Notes under the pieces: generated by a model
Databases searched by the model: none
What the model was told of the DNA's origin: nothing
The model's input: only the letters and a program-made list of their open reading frames with translations
In this document: one piece after another, positions 35,888-46,285 of the stretch
How the letters are laid out: each line of letters opens with the position of its first letter
Numbering within the stretch: position 1 is the stretch's first letter
Translations under genes and position numbers: made by a program
Assembly (NCBI GenBank): GCA_037367355.1
Contig: CM074701.1
Coordinates: 3,021,784 to 3,085,783 of the forward strand
DNA length: 64,000 bases
Direction: 5' to 3'
From: Neoscytalidium dimidiatum
Taxonomy: Eukaryota; Ascomycota; Dothideomycetes; Botryosphaeriales; Botryosphaeriaceae

Positions 35888-38473
35888 ATGACCAGCCAGC
35901 CCATGGCCTCCGCCCCGCTCCCCTTCCGCCCTCCGCCTGGCTCCGCAAGCAGCGCCGGCGCTGCTCTTCCTTCTGACTTCTGGCTGTTGTACAAGTCCTA
36001 CAAGCGCGACACCGGCTATGTGCTCGACTGGCTGCGTCTCAATGCCGTCGACAGCGTCGTCGCTCGCAGCAAGAAGTCCAAGTCTCCCATCGAGGATCGT
36101 CTGCCCGTTCGCCAAATCCTCCGCGCCAGTGAGCTTATTTCCAAACGTCGTCTGGCCGCACCGCTGTACGTCCGATCTGCTTTCAAACGCACCCTCGTCA
36201 AGCGCAGGCAGCTAAACGAGTGGTTCCGCCAGTTTGAACACGGCGATCCGCACACCCGGGAGAAAAACGAGTCCCATGAATATTTCGACGACACGTGAGT
36301 AGCCAGCCGATTACTCGCTTACTTTTCGGGCACACCGTGCCATCATGCGCTGACCCCTACGAGACTTGCCAAGGCCTATGATTTGATATTCCCCTACGGA
36401 GAAATCCCTCCGGATGAGACAGCTCCTGAATCGAACCGGTCCCGCCCCGCCACCGACAAACAGGAAACGAAACCGGCCGCCGACCTTGTATCTTCGCGCA
36501 ATTTCTACGAGGTCCTGGCAGATATCGAGGAGCACAATCCAGAAATAGCCGTCGCGGAACCCCACCACCAAGACGTACCGGACATTCCAGAACCAAAGGA
36601 ATACGTCATTGAAGATGACCCTCTGGCCGAGATCCTGGACTTGCATATGTATGTCCTGGAAATGGACTCCATCTGCTCCACCGTCAAGCACTTTTGGAAG
36701 CTTGCTGCTGATGGGTTAGAACCTGTCCCGCTCGCTGCTTGGCTCACCACCGCCGGCTTCGCCTCAGTGAAACGGCTTTCCGAGGTTATTTCGCCCGCCA
36801 TCGGTGGCCACCGAGGACTCATGTATCTTTACTCAGGCAAAAAAGCGCAGCTGGGCATAGCCGGCATCGATGTTGCTAAGGAAATGGAGAAGAGTGGTCG
36901 CAATTCATCATACCAAGAATTTTCCAATGGCCTGGCCCTCACGTACCCTTCGACCGTCCTCAGCTCCTTCAAGAAGGAAAAGCAGCGCGACTCTGATTTC
37001 ATCAAGGTTGTGGAACGCCAGCCTATTTCCTCGTATTTCTTGTCTGAAGCCGAGGAGAGCCTGCAACAGGAGAAGTTCATGCAGGCTGTGGAATCCGCCA
37101 CTACCGAACCGGAAAAATCCCAATTACCTCAGGATCAATCTGCCGCAGTCCTGCATCTCATCAATGAAAGGCAAGCAAAGGATCGCCAGGCTATGGAGTC
37201 GGTGCTAAGGAGTATCACGCAGCTGATACGAAGCGAGGAGGACAAGGGAGCAATGAAAAAGGATGACATGAATCCTCTTCTCTTCGAGACCAGGCAGTTC
37301 TTGGCAGAACAAGGCGATTTTCCGGACACGAGTTTAGTTTTCGGACTTCAGCTCCTGTTGGAAACGTGCAAGAGTTTCGTGTGGAGGGAGAGCTCGCCTA
37401 ATCCTGTGAACTGCCGCATGGCGGCTCTCAGGTTCGCCCAAGAAGTCAGGCAGAGTATACAACATGTCAACGAGCACGACAAAGTAGCAAAGAACCACAC
37501 CATGCCTACAGCGGCCGGGCTGGTTGGAGTCTCGGAACGACTGAAAGCCTTCATGCACGAGAAAAGACTTGACCTTTATTCCCAGTCGCCATGGACGGGC
37601 GGCCAACAGATGGTGCAAATTCTGGCTTACGCTCTGGAAGCCGGTCTTTCCCTCTGCAACCAGCGCGGTATTGTTGGGACAGTTTTGCACGGCTACAACC
37701 TGGTGCAGCAGTTGCTGAACACGCCAACAAAGAACCTTCTGTTCGACGCTCTCTCCGACCTTCTTATTGATGCTGTCTTCATGGGCCGCCTGCCCACTTC
37801 CAATTTTCAAAGCACTTGGTTACGCTTCCTCGGCGGAGGCGTCGAGAAGAAGAACATTCGTGGCAAAGACGGTAAGAAATTTACTATAAGTCTTCCGAAG
37901 CGTCCAAAGGACTCCAGCAACTCCATCGATTTTCAAAAGCGCATTGATGCCTTCAACTTGTCCCTCTTTCACAATCTCTATATCAGCGATTGGGTTGGCA
38001 CCCCCAATTTCTGGGCACAAATATTTTCCAACCGGAAGAAGAAGACGGCTTCCAAGCAGGAGATGATCGAAATGGATGCCAAACTCCACAAGAATCCCCT
38101 TGGTCACGCCCTCGAGATGATGAACAGCGTTGTCGCTTCCGAGTTCAACTCTAGCTTTCCAGTCGCTCGCGTCAATTTCTTTGCGGTGTATATGATTTGT
38201 GTCGACGTACTCACAGAAATCTCTCGGCGCGCTGTTGAAAGCCCACCCGAAGAGCTTGGTTGGATAAGAGAAGCCGGAATCAACGATCCCAATGTTGATG
38301 CCGCTGCCGGGTTGGGTTTCTTATCTATTCTCTTCATCGACATCGATATGCGCCTGAACAAAGGTCTCAAATCCAGTGTCGCGGAACACTCTGGTTTACG
38401 AATCGTGCGTGACGCTATTAACAAGGTTTGGGGAGAGAAGAAGTTGGATGAATTTCTCTGGAAGAATATGTGA
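35888..38473 (+). CDS. DUF6604-type protein, function unknown
   Basis: The model has two exons, 35888-36294 and 36364-38473, giving 838 aa, across a 69-nt intron (GTGAGT donor, CGCTGAC branch-like site). A second in-frame ATG at 35903 is an alternative start. The N-terminal domain begins LPSDFWLLYKSYKRDTGYVL with a following WL, which is the layout of fungal DUF6604 proteins. The family is widespread in Pezizomycotina, and no biochemical role is established that I know of. The remainder is mostly predicted helical. It has a low-complexity acidic/proline stretch at about 150-230 and a Lys-rich NRKKKTASK segment near 690. No signal peptide or membrane helix is apparent. It is convergent with the NmrA-like gene, 341 bp between stops. 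Confidence 0.88.
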
Positions 38474-38814
38474 AATGACTCGCACTACATGATACTCCAT
38501 TCGTAAGTAGTGTGTTAGAATGAAAAGGAAATAAAATCCATGATTTCCCGCTTATTCCAGTCCAACGTACAAGTGCAGTAATTGTCCTTACGGTGGTCAA
38601 TTTTGAGCTGGGCTTGGGTTATGTCGCCAGATGTTCTTTTGCAAGAGCATTTGTTTGATGGATTTCGATCAGGTACGCCGTTCCACCACTTAGCGGATTG
38701 TCAAAGTAGGAATTTTTTTGTGTGTTTCAAAATAGGTACGGTGGGCCTGGAAGTAGATTTCGGGTTGTACTGCAATAATACCTGTCGACGGCCAAATTGA
38801 CCTGCTTTCGTCAC
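38474..38814. other. Short convergent intergenic region
   Basis: 341 bp between the stop codons of the DUF6604 gene and the NmrA-like gene. It probably holds both 3' UTRs. An AATAAA-like stretch (GGAAATAAAATCC) lies about 55 bp after the DUF6604 stop. No gene is supported. Confidence 0.5.
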
Positions 38815-39910
38815 TCATTGGGTGCTGCCATTGAGGAGGGGCGTCCAATCTTCTTGAGAGATGTAGTCTTCCACTCTGCTGGTGTATTTGTCCGCGCCGA
38901 CCTGTGCACGATGTGAACTGGCTTTCCTTGAAAAATAAAGGATACCTGATACTCACGTCCTTGGGATGTAGCACGCCCGGTTCGCCGCCCGTCCAGCCGA
39001 ACTCCTGCACGTACTGGATGCTCTCCAACACCTCTTCTTTCAGTTCATCCGGCCCTTGCAGCCCGTTCTTAATCTCTTCCACCGACGTGCTCTTGAAACC
39101 GCTCCCCTCATCCCCACCCAACTTGACACCCAACACCGCTGCCCACCTCCTCATATACACCTTCCACGTCAACAACTCACTGTATCCGAAGAGGTTAAGC
39201 CCCGGTTCTGCCTCCACCAATGCCCTCGCCAAGGGTCCTGTATCCTTCTGCGTCCAGATGAACGGAATCAAATCATCCCCCTTCCCTGGGCCTGCGTGCC
39301 AAAACCCACGCTCCCGATCCCCCTTGATATCTCCAACCACGAACGCCCAATTGTCGAGATAGTAGCCCACCTGCAAAAAGCTCGTCTTCGCACTCAGCGC
39401 CTTCATGCTCTCGTCCTCCCGTATCCACCGCCCCGCAGCGCCCTTGGCGTCGAAGTGCCAGTTCCGCACGTACTTGCCGCCGCTCCACCGCCGCGACTCG
39501 CTGAGGCTCGAGAAGACATACCGGCGCAGGCCGTCCGTGTCGGCGGCCGCGACGGCCAGGTTCTTGGCGCGCTGCAGCTCCAGCCGGTAGCACCACTCGT
39601 TGATGCTGATTCCGAGCTCGCGCGCGCGCGCCTGGTGGTGCGCGTCGCCCATCGGACCCCAAAAGTCCGTCACGCCGAAGACGGCGGCCGCGCCCGCGAA
39701 GGCCGCTGTGAGGGACGACACGTCGTCCATGTCGGCTTGCACGAGCTCGACGCCGCGCGAGAGCCAGGCTTGCGCCGAGGCGGAGGCCAGCGAGCGGGTC
39801 ACCCCGCGGATGCGCCAGTTGGGCTGGGAGAGGAAGGTGTGTGTGACGCTGCTGCCTTGTTTACCGGTTATGCCGGTGATGACGATGAGGTTTTCGGGGG
39901 TGGACGACAT
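38815..39910 (-). CDS. NmrA-like NAD(P)-binding protein
   Basis: The model has two exons, 39910-38957 and 38901-38815, giving 346 aa. The 55-nt intron begins GTGAGT and is in phase 0. If it is not spliced the frame runs on into an unrelated tail, while the spliced end (EDYISQEDWTPLL) matches the usual C terminus of the family. The Rossmann nucleotide-binding motif is G13-I-T-G16-K-Q-G19 near the N terminus. A segment FWGPMGDAHHQARARELG and a YVFSSLSESRRWSGGKY strand follow, as in NmrA-type atypical SDRs. Members act as redox-sensing regulators or as isoflavone-reductase-like enzymes, and the sequence does not decide which. A TATA-like box is about 100 bp upstream. Confidence 0.9.
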
Positions 39911-40006
39911 GGTGGTTGTGGTGATGGGTGGTAGAGGTGACCTTTTTGTTTGGTGGGGTTAGTAGCGAGAGGAATGTTGGTATGCCGAAGATGTCTTATT
40001 CAAGGC

Positions 40007-40016
40007 GTTTTTATAT
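40007..40016 (-). promoter_or_regulatory. TATA-like element of the NmrA-like gene
   Basis: The minus strand reads TATATAAAAA about 100 bp upstream of the ATG at 39910. Motif and position are both plausible for a core promoter. Confidence 0.45.
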
Positions 40017-40865
40017 ACCGTGAAGCTACGGGAGTTGCATTTGTAATGTGCGGCACAGCAATATTGGATTATCGCGCATTGACGGCCTGCGTGCCGGTGC
40101 TTTAGAGCTTCTGGAAATCCGAACGGAGGATCGCTGATGTGCTTGTATCAAGTAAGCTTCTGTGGATCGTCCTGAAGTGTACGGCTGGGCTGCCTTTCAA
40201 GGTGTAAAAGAACAGACGTGATGTTGATAAGGCGCAGGAAGCTTGGATTTGTCAGCGGACGACATTCAGTTGACTTTACCGCATTAGGTAATGCTCCTCG
40301 CGTCCCCGTCTCTCGTACGAGGTCGGCTCCAAAAACGGTGCGATAGCAAGCAAAGCTTAGTCAAGGCTCCTGAGGCAACCGTTTTGGATGCGAATACCAC
40401 TAACTGGATTGGAACAATTACATTTGGTACGGCTAATCGCACTACCCGACTAATGCAGCAACCATTCCCACCTGCACTCAGTTTGAAATCCATCTCAGCA
40501 TCGATTGCAAGCTTTATTCCATCGTTCAGCCATTCTCTCAGCGATTCCGCCTGAATATTTACCCAAACTTCAGCTTGCAATTTTATACGTTCAACACACC
40601 TTGGTTTCACCCTTATTCACTCTCTCATTAGTCTGGTGCTTCCGTATCATCTTCTATCGCAACGGGCAGAGCTTTGGTATCCTGGGCGAAAGAGATCTTG
40701 GATAGGCGAATATAGTCGATTGCGTACGTGTGAGGACTCGGGAATGCGAAACTTGGCGTTCCTTGTGTTCAGTATGCTGGAAGGGATTGTATTAAGGGGC
40801 CTGAACAAATGAGTTCCCAATACCGAGCAACCGAATATGTGTCTAATTTTTTTTTTTTGGATAAT
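40017..40865. other. Gene-free, start of a decayed segment
   Basis: No supported gene. A minus-strand frame at about 40284-40590 gives a stretch of ordinary-looking protein sequence but no family I recognise. It may be another gene relic, given the pseudogenes just to the right. Confidence 0.4.
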
Positions 40866-41350
40866 CATTTTTCCTCTAGCATGCCCTGTTCGTACCTTCG
40901 CAAATGCCTCCCTAAACTGTTCCTAGTTCCAAACGCTGTCCACCACGGCCTGCGTCTCGCCCGCTTCGAGCAGCTCTGCAATTTTTTTCAGCTCCCAGCC
41001 TCGAGGTTCCAAGATAAAAAAAACAATGCAATGGCGTACTTATTGGATGACTCGGCCGGCCTGGGCCGTTTGGGATGCGAATGTACACTTATGAGCTCCC
41101 CAGTCTCATTGATAGCGAACCATGCGTCGGAGAGAGTCTGGCCTCCGACCATGTTAACGATGAGGTCTGGTTTCCGGTGGCCTACAGCAGCCCATTATCC
41201 CAACGTCTACTTCTTGTAATCGATGGCCTCAGTTGCACCGACACTCTTGAAGAACTCGAAGTTATGGGTACCGCACACGGCGATGACTTCGCTGACCCCG
41301 ACAGCTCTAGCCAACTGTACGGCCCAATCATAAACCTACACAGAACTTCT
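40866..41350 (-). pseudogene. Decayed medium-chain (zinc alcohol dehydrogenase-like) oxidoreductase
   Basis: On the minus strand, the Rossmann-domain part of an MDR enzyme is readable: WAVQLARAVGVSEVIAVCGT (codons from 41326 leftward), then FFKSVGATEAIDYKK, two in-frame stops (TAG at 41207-41209 and a TAA four codons later), then LIVNMVGGQTLSDAW and ELISV. The C-terminal piece KIAELLEAGETQAVVDSVW with AFAKVRTGHARGK lies further left in a different frame (about 40985-40870) and contains another stop. The N-terminal half is not cleanly visible beyond an NGANG-like remnant near 41375-41385. Multiple stops and frame changes show a dead copy. Family members reduce quinones or carbonyls with NADPH. 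Confidence 0.8.
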
Positions 41351-41879
41351 TTCGGCATCCGTTGGCTCCATTAATGACGGGGACCTCCTTCTAAACCCCT
41401 CTCTGGCTCCTTCAGTGTATATCCCCCCGAGCCCTAATGCATCATCGTCGACATACGCCTCCGCCAAGACGCCCCTCCTGGAATTCTACTATACCAACTT
41501 CCACGTTGCACATCCCTGTGCCCTCTGTTCTGGTCCCTTGAGTAGAGATTAGCAGAAGATGCTCCTGACACGAACATTCTACTCCTGGTTATGCAAATTG
41601 TCGGCTCCCTATATACCGAGAATACGCCATCTACCCCATTTGAGGACGACGTGAACTGTTGGAGCAAAACCTCGTAAGTACGTGTATTCGTTGTTGTCTC
41701 TCCGTTCCGTCTTGAGAGAGCGGAGGAGCTAAACTACCCAGCGGCGCTAGCGCGGCGCTAAGCGCACCTGCCATAACATGAACAACGCCCTTCTAGTGCA
41801 CGAGAGCTATAATACTGGCTTTGTCGTTCAAACAATGCTGATATACGCCATGCACTTTTTTGCCAAACTCAGAAACCTG

Positions 41880-42492
41880 AAGAGAGCCTTAACTCGATAT
41901 CCAAGATCCCTGATGCAATTGTTTCGGCGTGGCTTTCTCTACTCCCGAAATCGACGCGGCTCTTGCTAAGTGACGGCGGACATTTAGACGACCTTCTCGT
42001 CAAAGCCAAGATGCTGATACAAATGTGAGTACAGCATGCTACCCAGATCGGTAACTATCATACATATATATTCTAACTCTCCCGAGATATCTTGTAGAGA
42101 TTCACCGCCCACTGTCGACTGTCGCCTTTGATCCAGTTGAAGCGGTATCCTCTTGTGGACCTCCACCGCCTCCTGAACTAATGACTTAACTATTACGGCA
42201 AAATTCACAGGCGTACAACATGAAAATACTGCATGCTGGCGATACAGTGGCCGAGATCCTCACTCTGTCTACGCGCATTATAGCCAATACGCCCGTTGTG
42301 ATCTGCATGATCGCTTCGACCACCATTATACACTTAGCAGTGTATAAGCATGGCTTAAAGGGTGAACAGTGCGAAATCGCTCGGGAGCCGATCAGGGTAT
42401 CAATAGGAATCCTGAAGTTATTTATCGAAGTGTGGCCTCGCGGAGAGAAAGTAGGGCAGGAAGTCCAAATAATTGCAGCCAATTTGCTCTGA
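41880..42492 (+). pseudogene. Decayed Zn2Cys6-type transcription factor, C-terminal part
   Basis: Plus-strand fragments match the C-terminal region of fungal-specific regulators: KIPDAIVSAWLSLLPKSTRL followed by DDLLVKAKMLIQ. Then comes a possible GTGAGT...TTGTAG intron (about 42024-42107), next HRPLSTVAFDPVEAVSS with a Pro-rich turn, an in-frame TAA at about 42187-42189, and then AGDTVAEILTLSTRI, CMIASTTIIHLAVYKHG, IRVSIGILKLFIEVWPRGEK up to a stop at 42490-42492. The join at the candidate intron is out of frame, and the TAA breaks the rest. No zinc cluster was found upstream. It sits head to head with the dead oxidoreductase, as in small fungal pathway clusters. Confidence 0.75.
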
Positions 42493-43532
42493 TTTTCGAG
42501 GTCCAACGGTATGGTCAACATGAGAAACTTATCTCGCGAAAGTAAGACTTGACTCCCTGAAGGGAATGGTTTTCATCAAGTCGTAGAGTCTGTGAAGTAT
42601 TCCATGTGATTTCGTTGTCATTGGCAGGGCAGTCCCATATGTGGGCCAAGGATCAAAGCTGCGCCGTCCTTGATACTGTGAATGGCGTACATGTAACAGG
42701 CATACCTCCCTGTGCGTTAGGCAGTCATGATTCAAAATCCTCGCCGTTCTCTAAAGTTGCGCATACAGGCAGTATAACTACAAACCTCCTCTATGCCGGC
42801 GTATAGAGAAAAATGGCGGTTTGATTCATTTAATCATACTATCCAGCACCTACTTCAGCTTATCGTCATAAAAGCCTTTTGTACAGTTCGTAGCCAGATA
42901 TCGGCTACCGTAAGAAATATTTCAGGCTCTGACAATCGGATAAGAAACGAGTACATCTGCTACGGCCCTGGTTAAGATTTAGCACATGTTCATATTTTTA
43001 AAACTGGGTTCGCAACAATGGATCTGGTCGTGAGAATGTCTACGCTCAAAGAATACGAGAACTGTGGGGATGTGGATACGGGCCGAGTCTTCGGTAGCGA
43101 ATAATGAAACGCCTAGGGCTCCAGGAATGGTAGCCCAAGCCTCCAACTGCTGCAAGCAATCATTAGAACGGCAGGGTCGGCACTTTCGAGGTCTTTGCTT
43201 GGCGGTCTGCGGGGACATAACGGCAGCCTCGGGCTTGGCCATGAGTGTACCTGAGGCAGACTCGAAGGCACTCAATGTGGGGTCAGGGGGCTCTCCTACA
43301 ATAGGCTATGATATTCACGGGAAAGGCCACATTTGGAAGGAGCGCACGAACGCATTTCAGAACGCTTTACCCCAGATTATGATGCACAAATTTTTTAACT
43401 GCGGTGGTGTGGGGCCAAGAAAAATCTCAATATATATAACGTAGCAAGCGGCTGTCTGCTGATCTGTTGTAGAACACCCTAATTATATCCCGCTCCTCTT
43501 ACTACTATTCCACCTTTGCAAGAGTCGGCACT
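42493..43532. other. Intergenic, no supported gene
   Basis: About 1 kb left of the esterase gene. Short frames on both strands (for example minus 42979-43275) match nothing I know. The right end carries the esterase promoter with a TATA run at 43431-43439. Confidence 0.45.
43431..43439 (+). promoter_or_regulatory. TATA box of the feruloyl-esterase-like gene
   Basis: The run TATATATAA lies 94 bp upstream of the ATG at 43533, on the same strand. Confidence 0.5.
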
Positions 43533-44393
43533 ATGTTCACTGCATTTTCAGTAGCTCTCCTCCTGACAGCACTGCACGGTGCCGTTGCTATTAGCTCCGC
43601 AGGATGCGGACGATCACCAACACTCACCAGCGGTGCTCACTCTCTGACTGTCAATGGCCAAGAGCGCGAGTACATTCTGGATGTTCCCCCAAACTACGAT
43701 CCTAGAAACCCTTATCGTCTCGTCTTTGGGTTCCACTGGAATACCGGCACCATGGAAGACGTTGCAACTGGTCAGACTGTCGAAGAAGGCGTGTGGGCAT
43801 ATTACGGCCTCAAACGACTCGACGTTAACAATTCCGTTATCTTCGTGGCTCCTCAAGGCATAGACAACGGCTGGGCAAACGTCGACGACCGTGACACGCA
43901 ATTTGTCGATGCCATGATCAGCACCCTCGAAACGGACCTGTGCATCGATACGCGCCTGCGCTTCGCCACTGGCTTCAGCTACGGTGGCTCCATGTCCTAC
44001 TCGCTGGCGTGTTCCCGTGCGGACGTGTTCCGTGCCGTTGCCGCGCTGTCTGGCGCACAGCTAAGCGGATGCGAAGGCGGGCAGGACCCAGTCCCTTATC
44101 TCGGGATTCACGGGATTTCAGACCCGTTGCTGAACATTTCTTTGGGTAGGGAGTTGCGGGATCGATTTGTAAGGAACAACGGGTGTACTCCGCAAGATGC
44201 CTCGGAGCCCGCAAATGGTACTCTTACTCATATCAAGACGGTCTACGAGGGATGCAAGGCTGGCTACCCGGTGTGGTGGATTGCATACGACGGCGGACAT
44301 ATGTCGGCGCCGGAAGATGGGTCGTATAAAGACAGCGGCACCAATTCCTTTCCGCCCCCAGAGACGTGGGCGTTCTTTTCTCAGTTTAGTTAG
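43533..44393 (+). CDS. Secreted feruloyl-esterase-like enzyme (CE1 / PHB-depolymerase esterase fold)
   Basis: A single exon of 286 aa. Residues 1-19 are a signal peptide (MFTAFSVALLLTALHGAVA). The fold motifs are visible: YILDVPPNYDPRNPYRLVFG, FHWNTGT, FVAPQGIDNGW, the nucleophile Ser149 in GFSYGG, Asp197 in GISDPLL and His256 in YDGGHMSAP. Cys residues near 25, 137, 160, 180, 218 and 241 suggest disulfides. This is the layout of fungal ferulic acid esterases, which release ferulate from arabinoxylan during plant cell-wall breakdown. Acetyl-xylan esterase is an alternative. No introns or breaks were found, so the gene looks alive although its left neighbours are pseudogenes. Confidence 0.92.
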   Translation: MFTAFSVALLLTALHGAVAISSAGCGRSPTLTSGAHSLTVNGQEREYILDVPPNYDPRNPYRLVFGFHWNTGTMEDVATGQTVEEGVWAYYGLKRLDVNNSVIFVAPQGIDNGWANVDDRDTQFVDAMISTLETDLCIDTRLRFATGFSYGGSMSYSLACSRADVFRAVAALSGAQLSGCEGGQDPVPYLGIHGISDPLLNISLGRELRDRFVRNNGCTPQDASEPANGTLTHIKTVYEGCKAGYPVWWIAYDGGHMSAPEDGSYKDSGTNSFPPPETWAFFSQFS

Positions 44394-44631
44394 AGACTTG
44401 GTCTGCTTCATCCACTTCAACCATAAGGGGTCATGAAGGGGTAAAACGGGAACACTGGGAAACATATTATGGGTCGAAAGGGATATAATACTTTATTCTA
44501 ACAACGTTCCTGGTTAAGCCGCCCGTTCATACAAATACACAGCTGAACTAAGGCTTCTCATGATCTGCAAACGCGGTGCCATGGCCAGGGGACTTGTACT
44601 TTTCGTTACCCGGCATCTGCAGGCCTGTAGT

Positions 44632-45606
44632 CTAACTGGAAATCTTAGTCTTTGCGAACGAATGGAAGTTGTCCAGGGGTGCGTCGGCCTCAATCGACTT
44701 CCAGAGTTCCTCAATCTGCTTCACTATCTCGTCCTTCAGCGGGCCTGTCTCAAGTTCTTTGATGGTCTGCTCAAGTTGCGAAGGCCGGCTGGCTCCGATG
44801 ATAATGGCATCGCCCAGTTTCGGATCCAGCAACGAATGGTACACCACCCACTTGTAAGCCAGCGAAACACTAGACTCGCCGGCCGAGGACGCAATCTGCT
44901 TCCATTTCCTGAGGGCATCAATGAGGGCTGGCTTGTTGTACAGCTCGTTGTACATACTGCCGCCGAATGTCGAGGCATCAAAGCGGCCGCCAGCGGACTT
45001 GCTGGCCAGCTGATCCGGGTCCTTGGCAAAGAGGCCTCCAGCCAACGGGGAGTATGCGTAGAAGGAAATTTTCAGCTTTCTAAGAACGGGGAAGAGGGTC
45101 TGCTCGATGGTGCGGGCGAAGGCGTTGTAGTTGCCCTGGTAGACGGATGGAACGACTCCATTTTTTGATTTGGCGTAATTATACACCTTCTCGACATCCT
45201 CGGGCAGGAAGTTTGACAGACCAAAGCGGTTGAACTTGCCCTGGCGGTGCAGTTCCTGGATCACGTCAACCGTTTCTTCGATTGGCGTATCCTCATCCGG
45301 TGCGTGGAGGTAGTATATTTCGACTTTGTCGGTCTTCAGGAGCTTGAGAGATTCTTCGATGCCAGCGATGACGGAGTCTCTGCTTAAGGCCTTGCTGGCG
45401 AATCCGGGAGCCTTGGTATCGATGATGAAAGACTGGCTTGCGCCTACTTCGCCAAGCCTCTTCTCGCTGTCATTATAGATGCGAGCCGTGTCAATGTTCT
45501 TGATATTGTATTTCTTCAGAACATCCAAAAAGCCTTGCAGCTCATCGCTGGGAATGGGACCGATCTGGTGGGAACCGAAGACATAGGTGGGATGTGGTGC
45601 TGCCAT
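44632..45606 (-). CDS. Aldo-keto reductase (AKR7 / aflatoxin-aldehyde-reductase-like)
   Basis: A single exon of 324 aa. The catalytic tetrad is in place: Asp39 and Tyr44 in NIDTARIYNDSEKRLG, Lys65 in IIDTKAPG and His101 in YYLHAPDEDTP. The GLSN and YSPLAGGLF segments and the late GASRPSQLEQ cofactor region match NADPH-binding AKRs of the AKR7 type. It should reduce aldehydes or ketones in the cytosol, and the physiological substrate is unknown. A TATAAAA element lies 74 bp upstream of the ATG. It is convergent with the feruloyl-esterase-like gene, 238 bp between stops. No frame damage. Confidence 0.93.
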   Translation of the reverse strand: MAAPHPTYVFGSHQIGPIPSDELQGFLDVLKKYNIKNIDTARIYNDSEKRLGEVGASQSFIIDTKAPGFASKALSRDSVIAGIEESLKLLKTDKVEIYYLHAPDEDTPIEETVDVIQELHRQGKFNRFGLSNFLPEDVEKVYNYAKSKNGVVPSVYQGNYNAFARTIEQTLFPVLRKLKISFYAYSPLAGGLFAKDPDQLASKSAGGRFDASTFGGSMYNELYNKPALIDALRKWKQIASSAGESSVSLAYKWVVYHSLLDPKLGDAIIIGASRPSQLEQTIKELETGPLKDEIVKQIEELWKSIEADAPLDNFHSFAKTKISS

Positions 45607-45679
45607 TTCGTTGGTGAAGGAAGCCAGCCGAGAGTGCGGGGCTGCGATTTCTTGTGAGTGAGCGTAAAACTCTGCTGAG

Positions 45680-45686
45680 TTTTATA
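45680..45686 (-). promoter_or_regulatory. TATA box of the aldo-keto reductase gene
   Basis: The minus strand reads TATAAAA 74 bp upstream of the start codon at 45606. Confidence 0.5.
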
Positions 45687-46285
45687 CCAGCGATTGATCA
45701 AATTATGCCTTCAAGAGACCGATTAGCGGCACGCACACGATCCGGTTTCCCCGTGCTCTTAAGTGGATGGTGGGGTAGTCATGATGAAATGTATTGCTAA
45801 TCAGGTCGGATTTAGCGCTCGGAGGTTGTGCCGTCGATTGGTTCCGCATGAACTTACCCTGTGCTGCGGGTCCAAGCACATGTACTATGTAACACAATCG
45901 GCTAACGCCATCATCCGCCCGAATGGTTCCATCAGTAACCCAGAGAGCGCCGTATGAGTCCCTAAGCCTTCCGGGCTGGTGTTATGCGGTGTATTCCGAT
46001 ACGAATAACGTAACACTGAGGAATTTGAAAAGCAAGCCCCGCTGTAATCTTCGCTAATGTCGATCTCCCGACCTTTTCATCTACAAAGTACGCAGTACCG
46101 CTCAGAAACGTGATCGGTCAAGAGCTGCATATTCTGCGGAGTTCAAACCGGCAGCTAAAGCCGATATGGCTGAACGAAGTGGTGTCAGAGGTTGGAAGTG
46201 GATGCAAGGCGGCCGCGGCCTAGTTTCATCTTATCATGGATGCCGAGCCAATTTTCAAATTAGTAGCTGCAGTCATCGATCTAGG
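45687..46285. other. Intergenic, no supported gene
   Basis: About 600 bp between the aldo-keto reductase promoter and the 3' end of the broken JmjC gene. Only short unassignable frames are seen. Confidence 0.45.
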
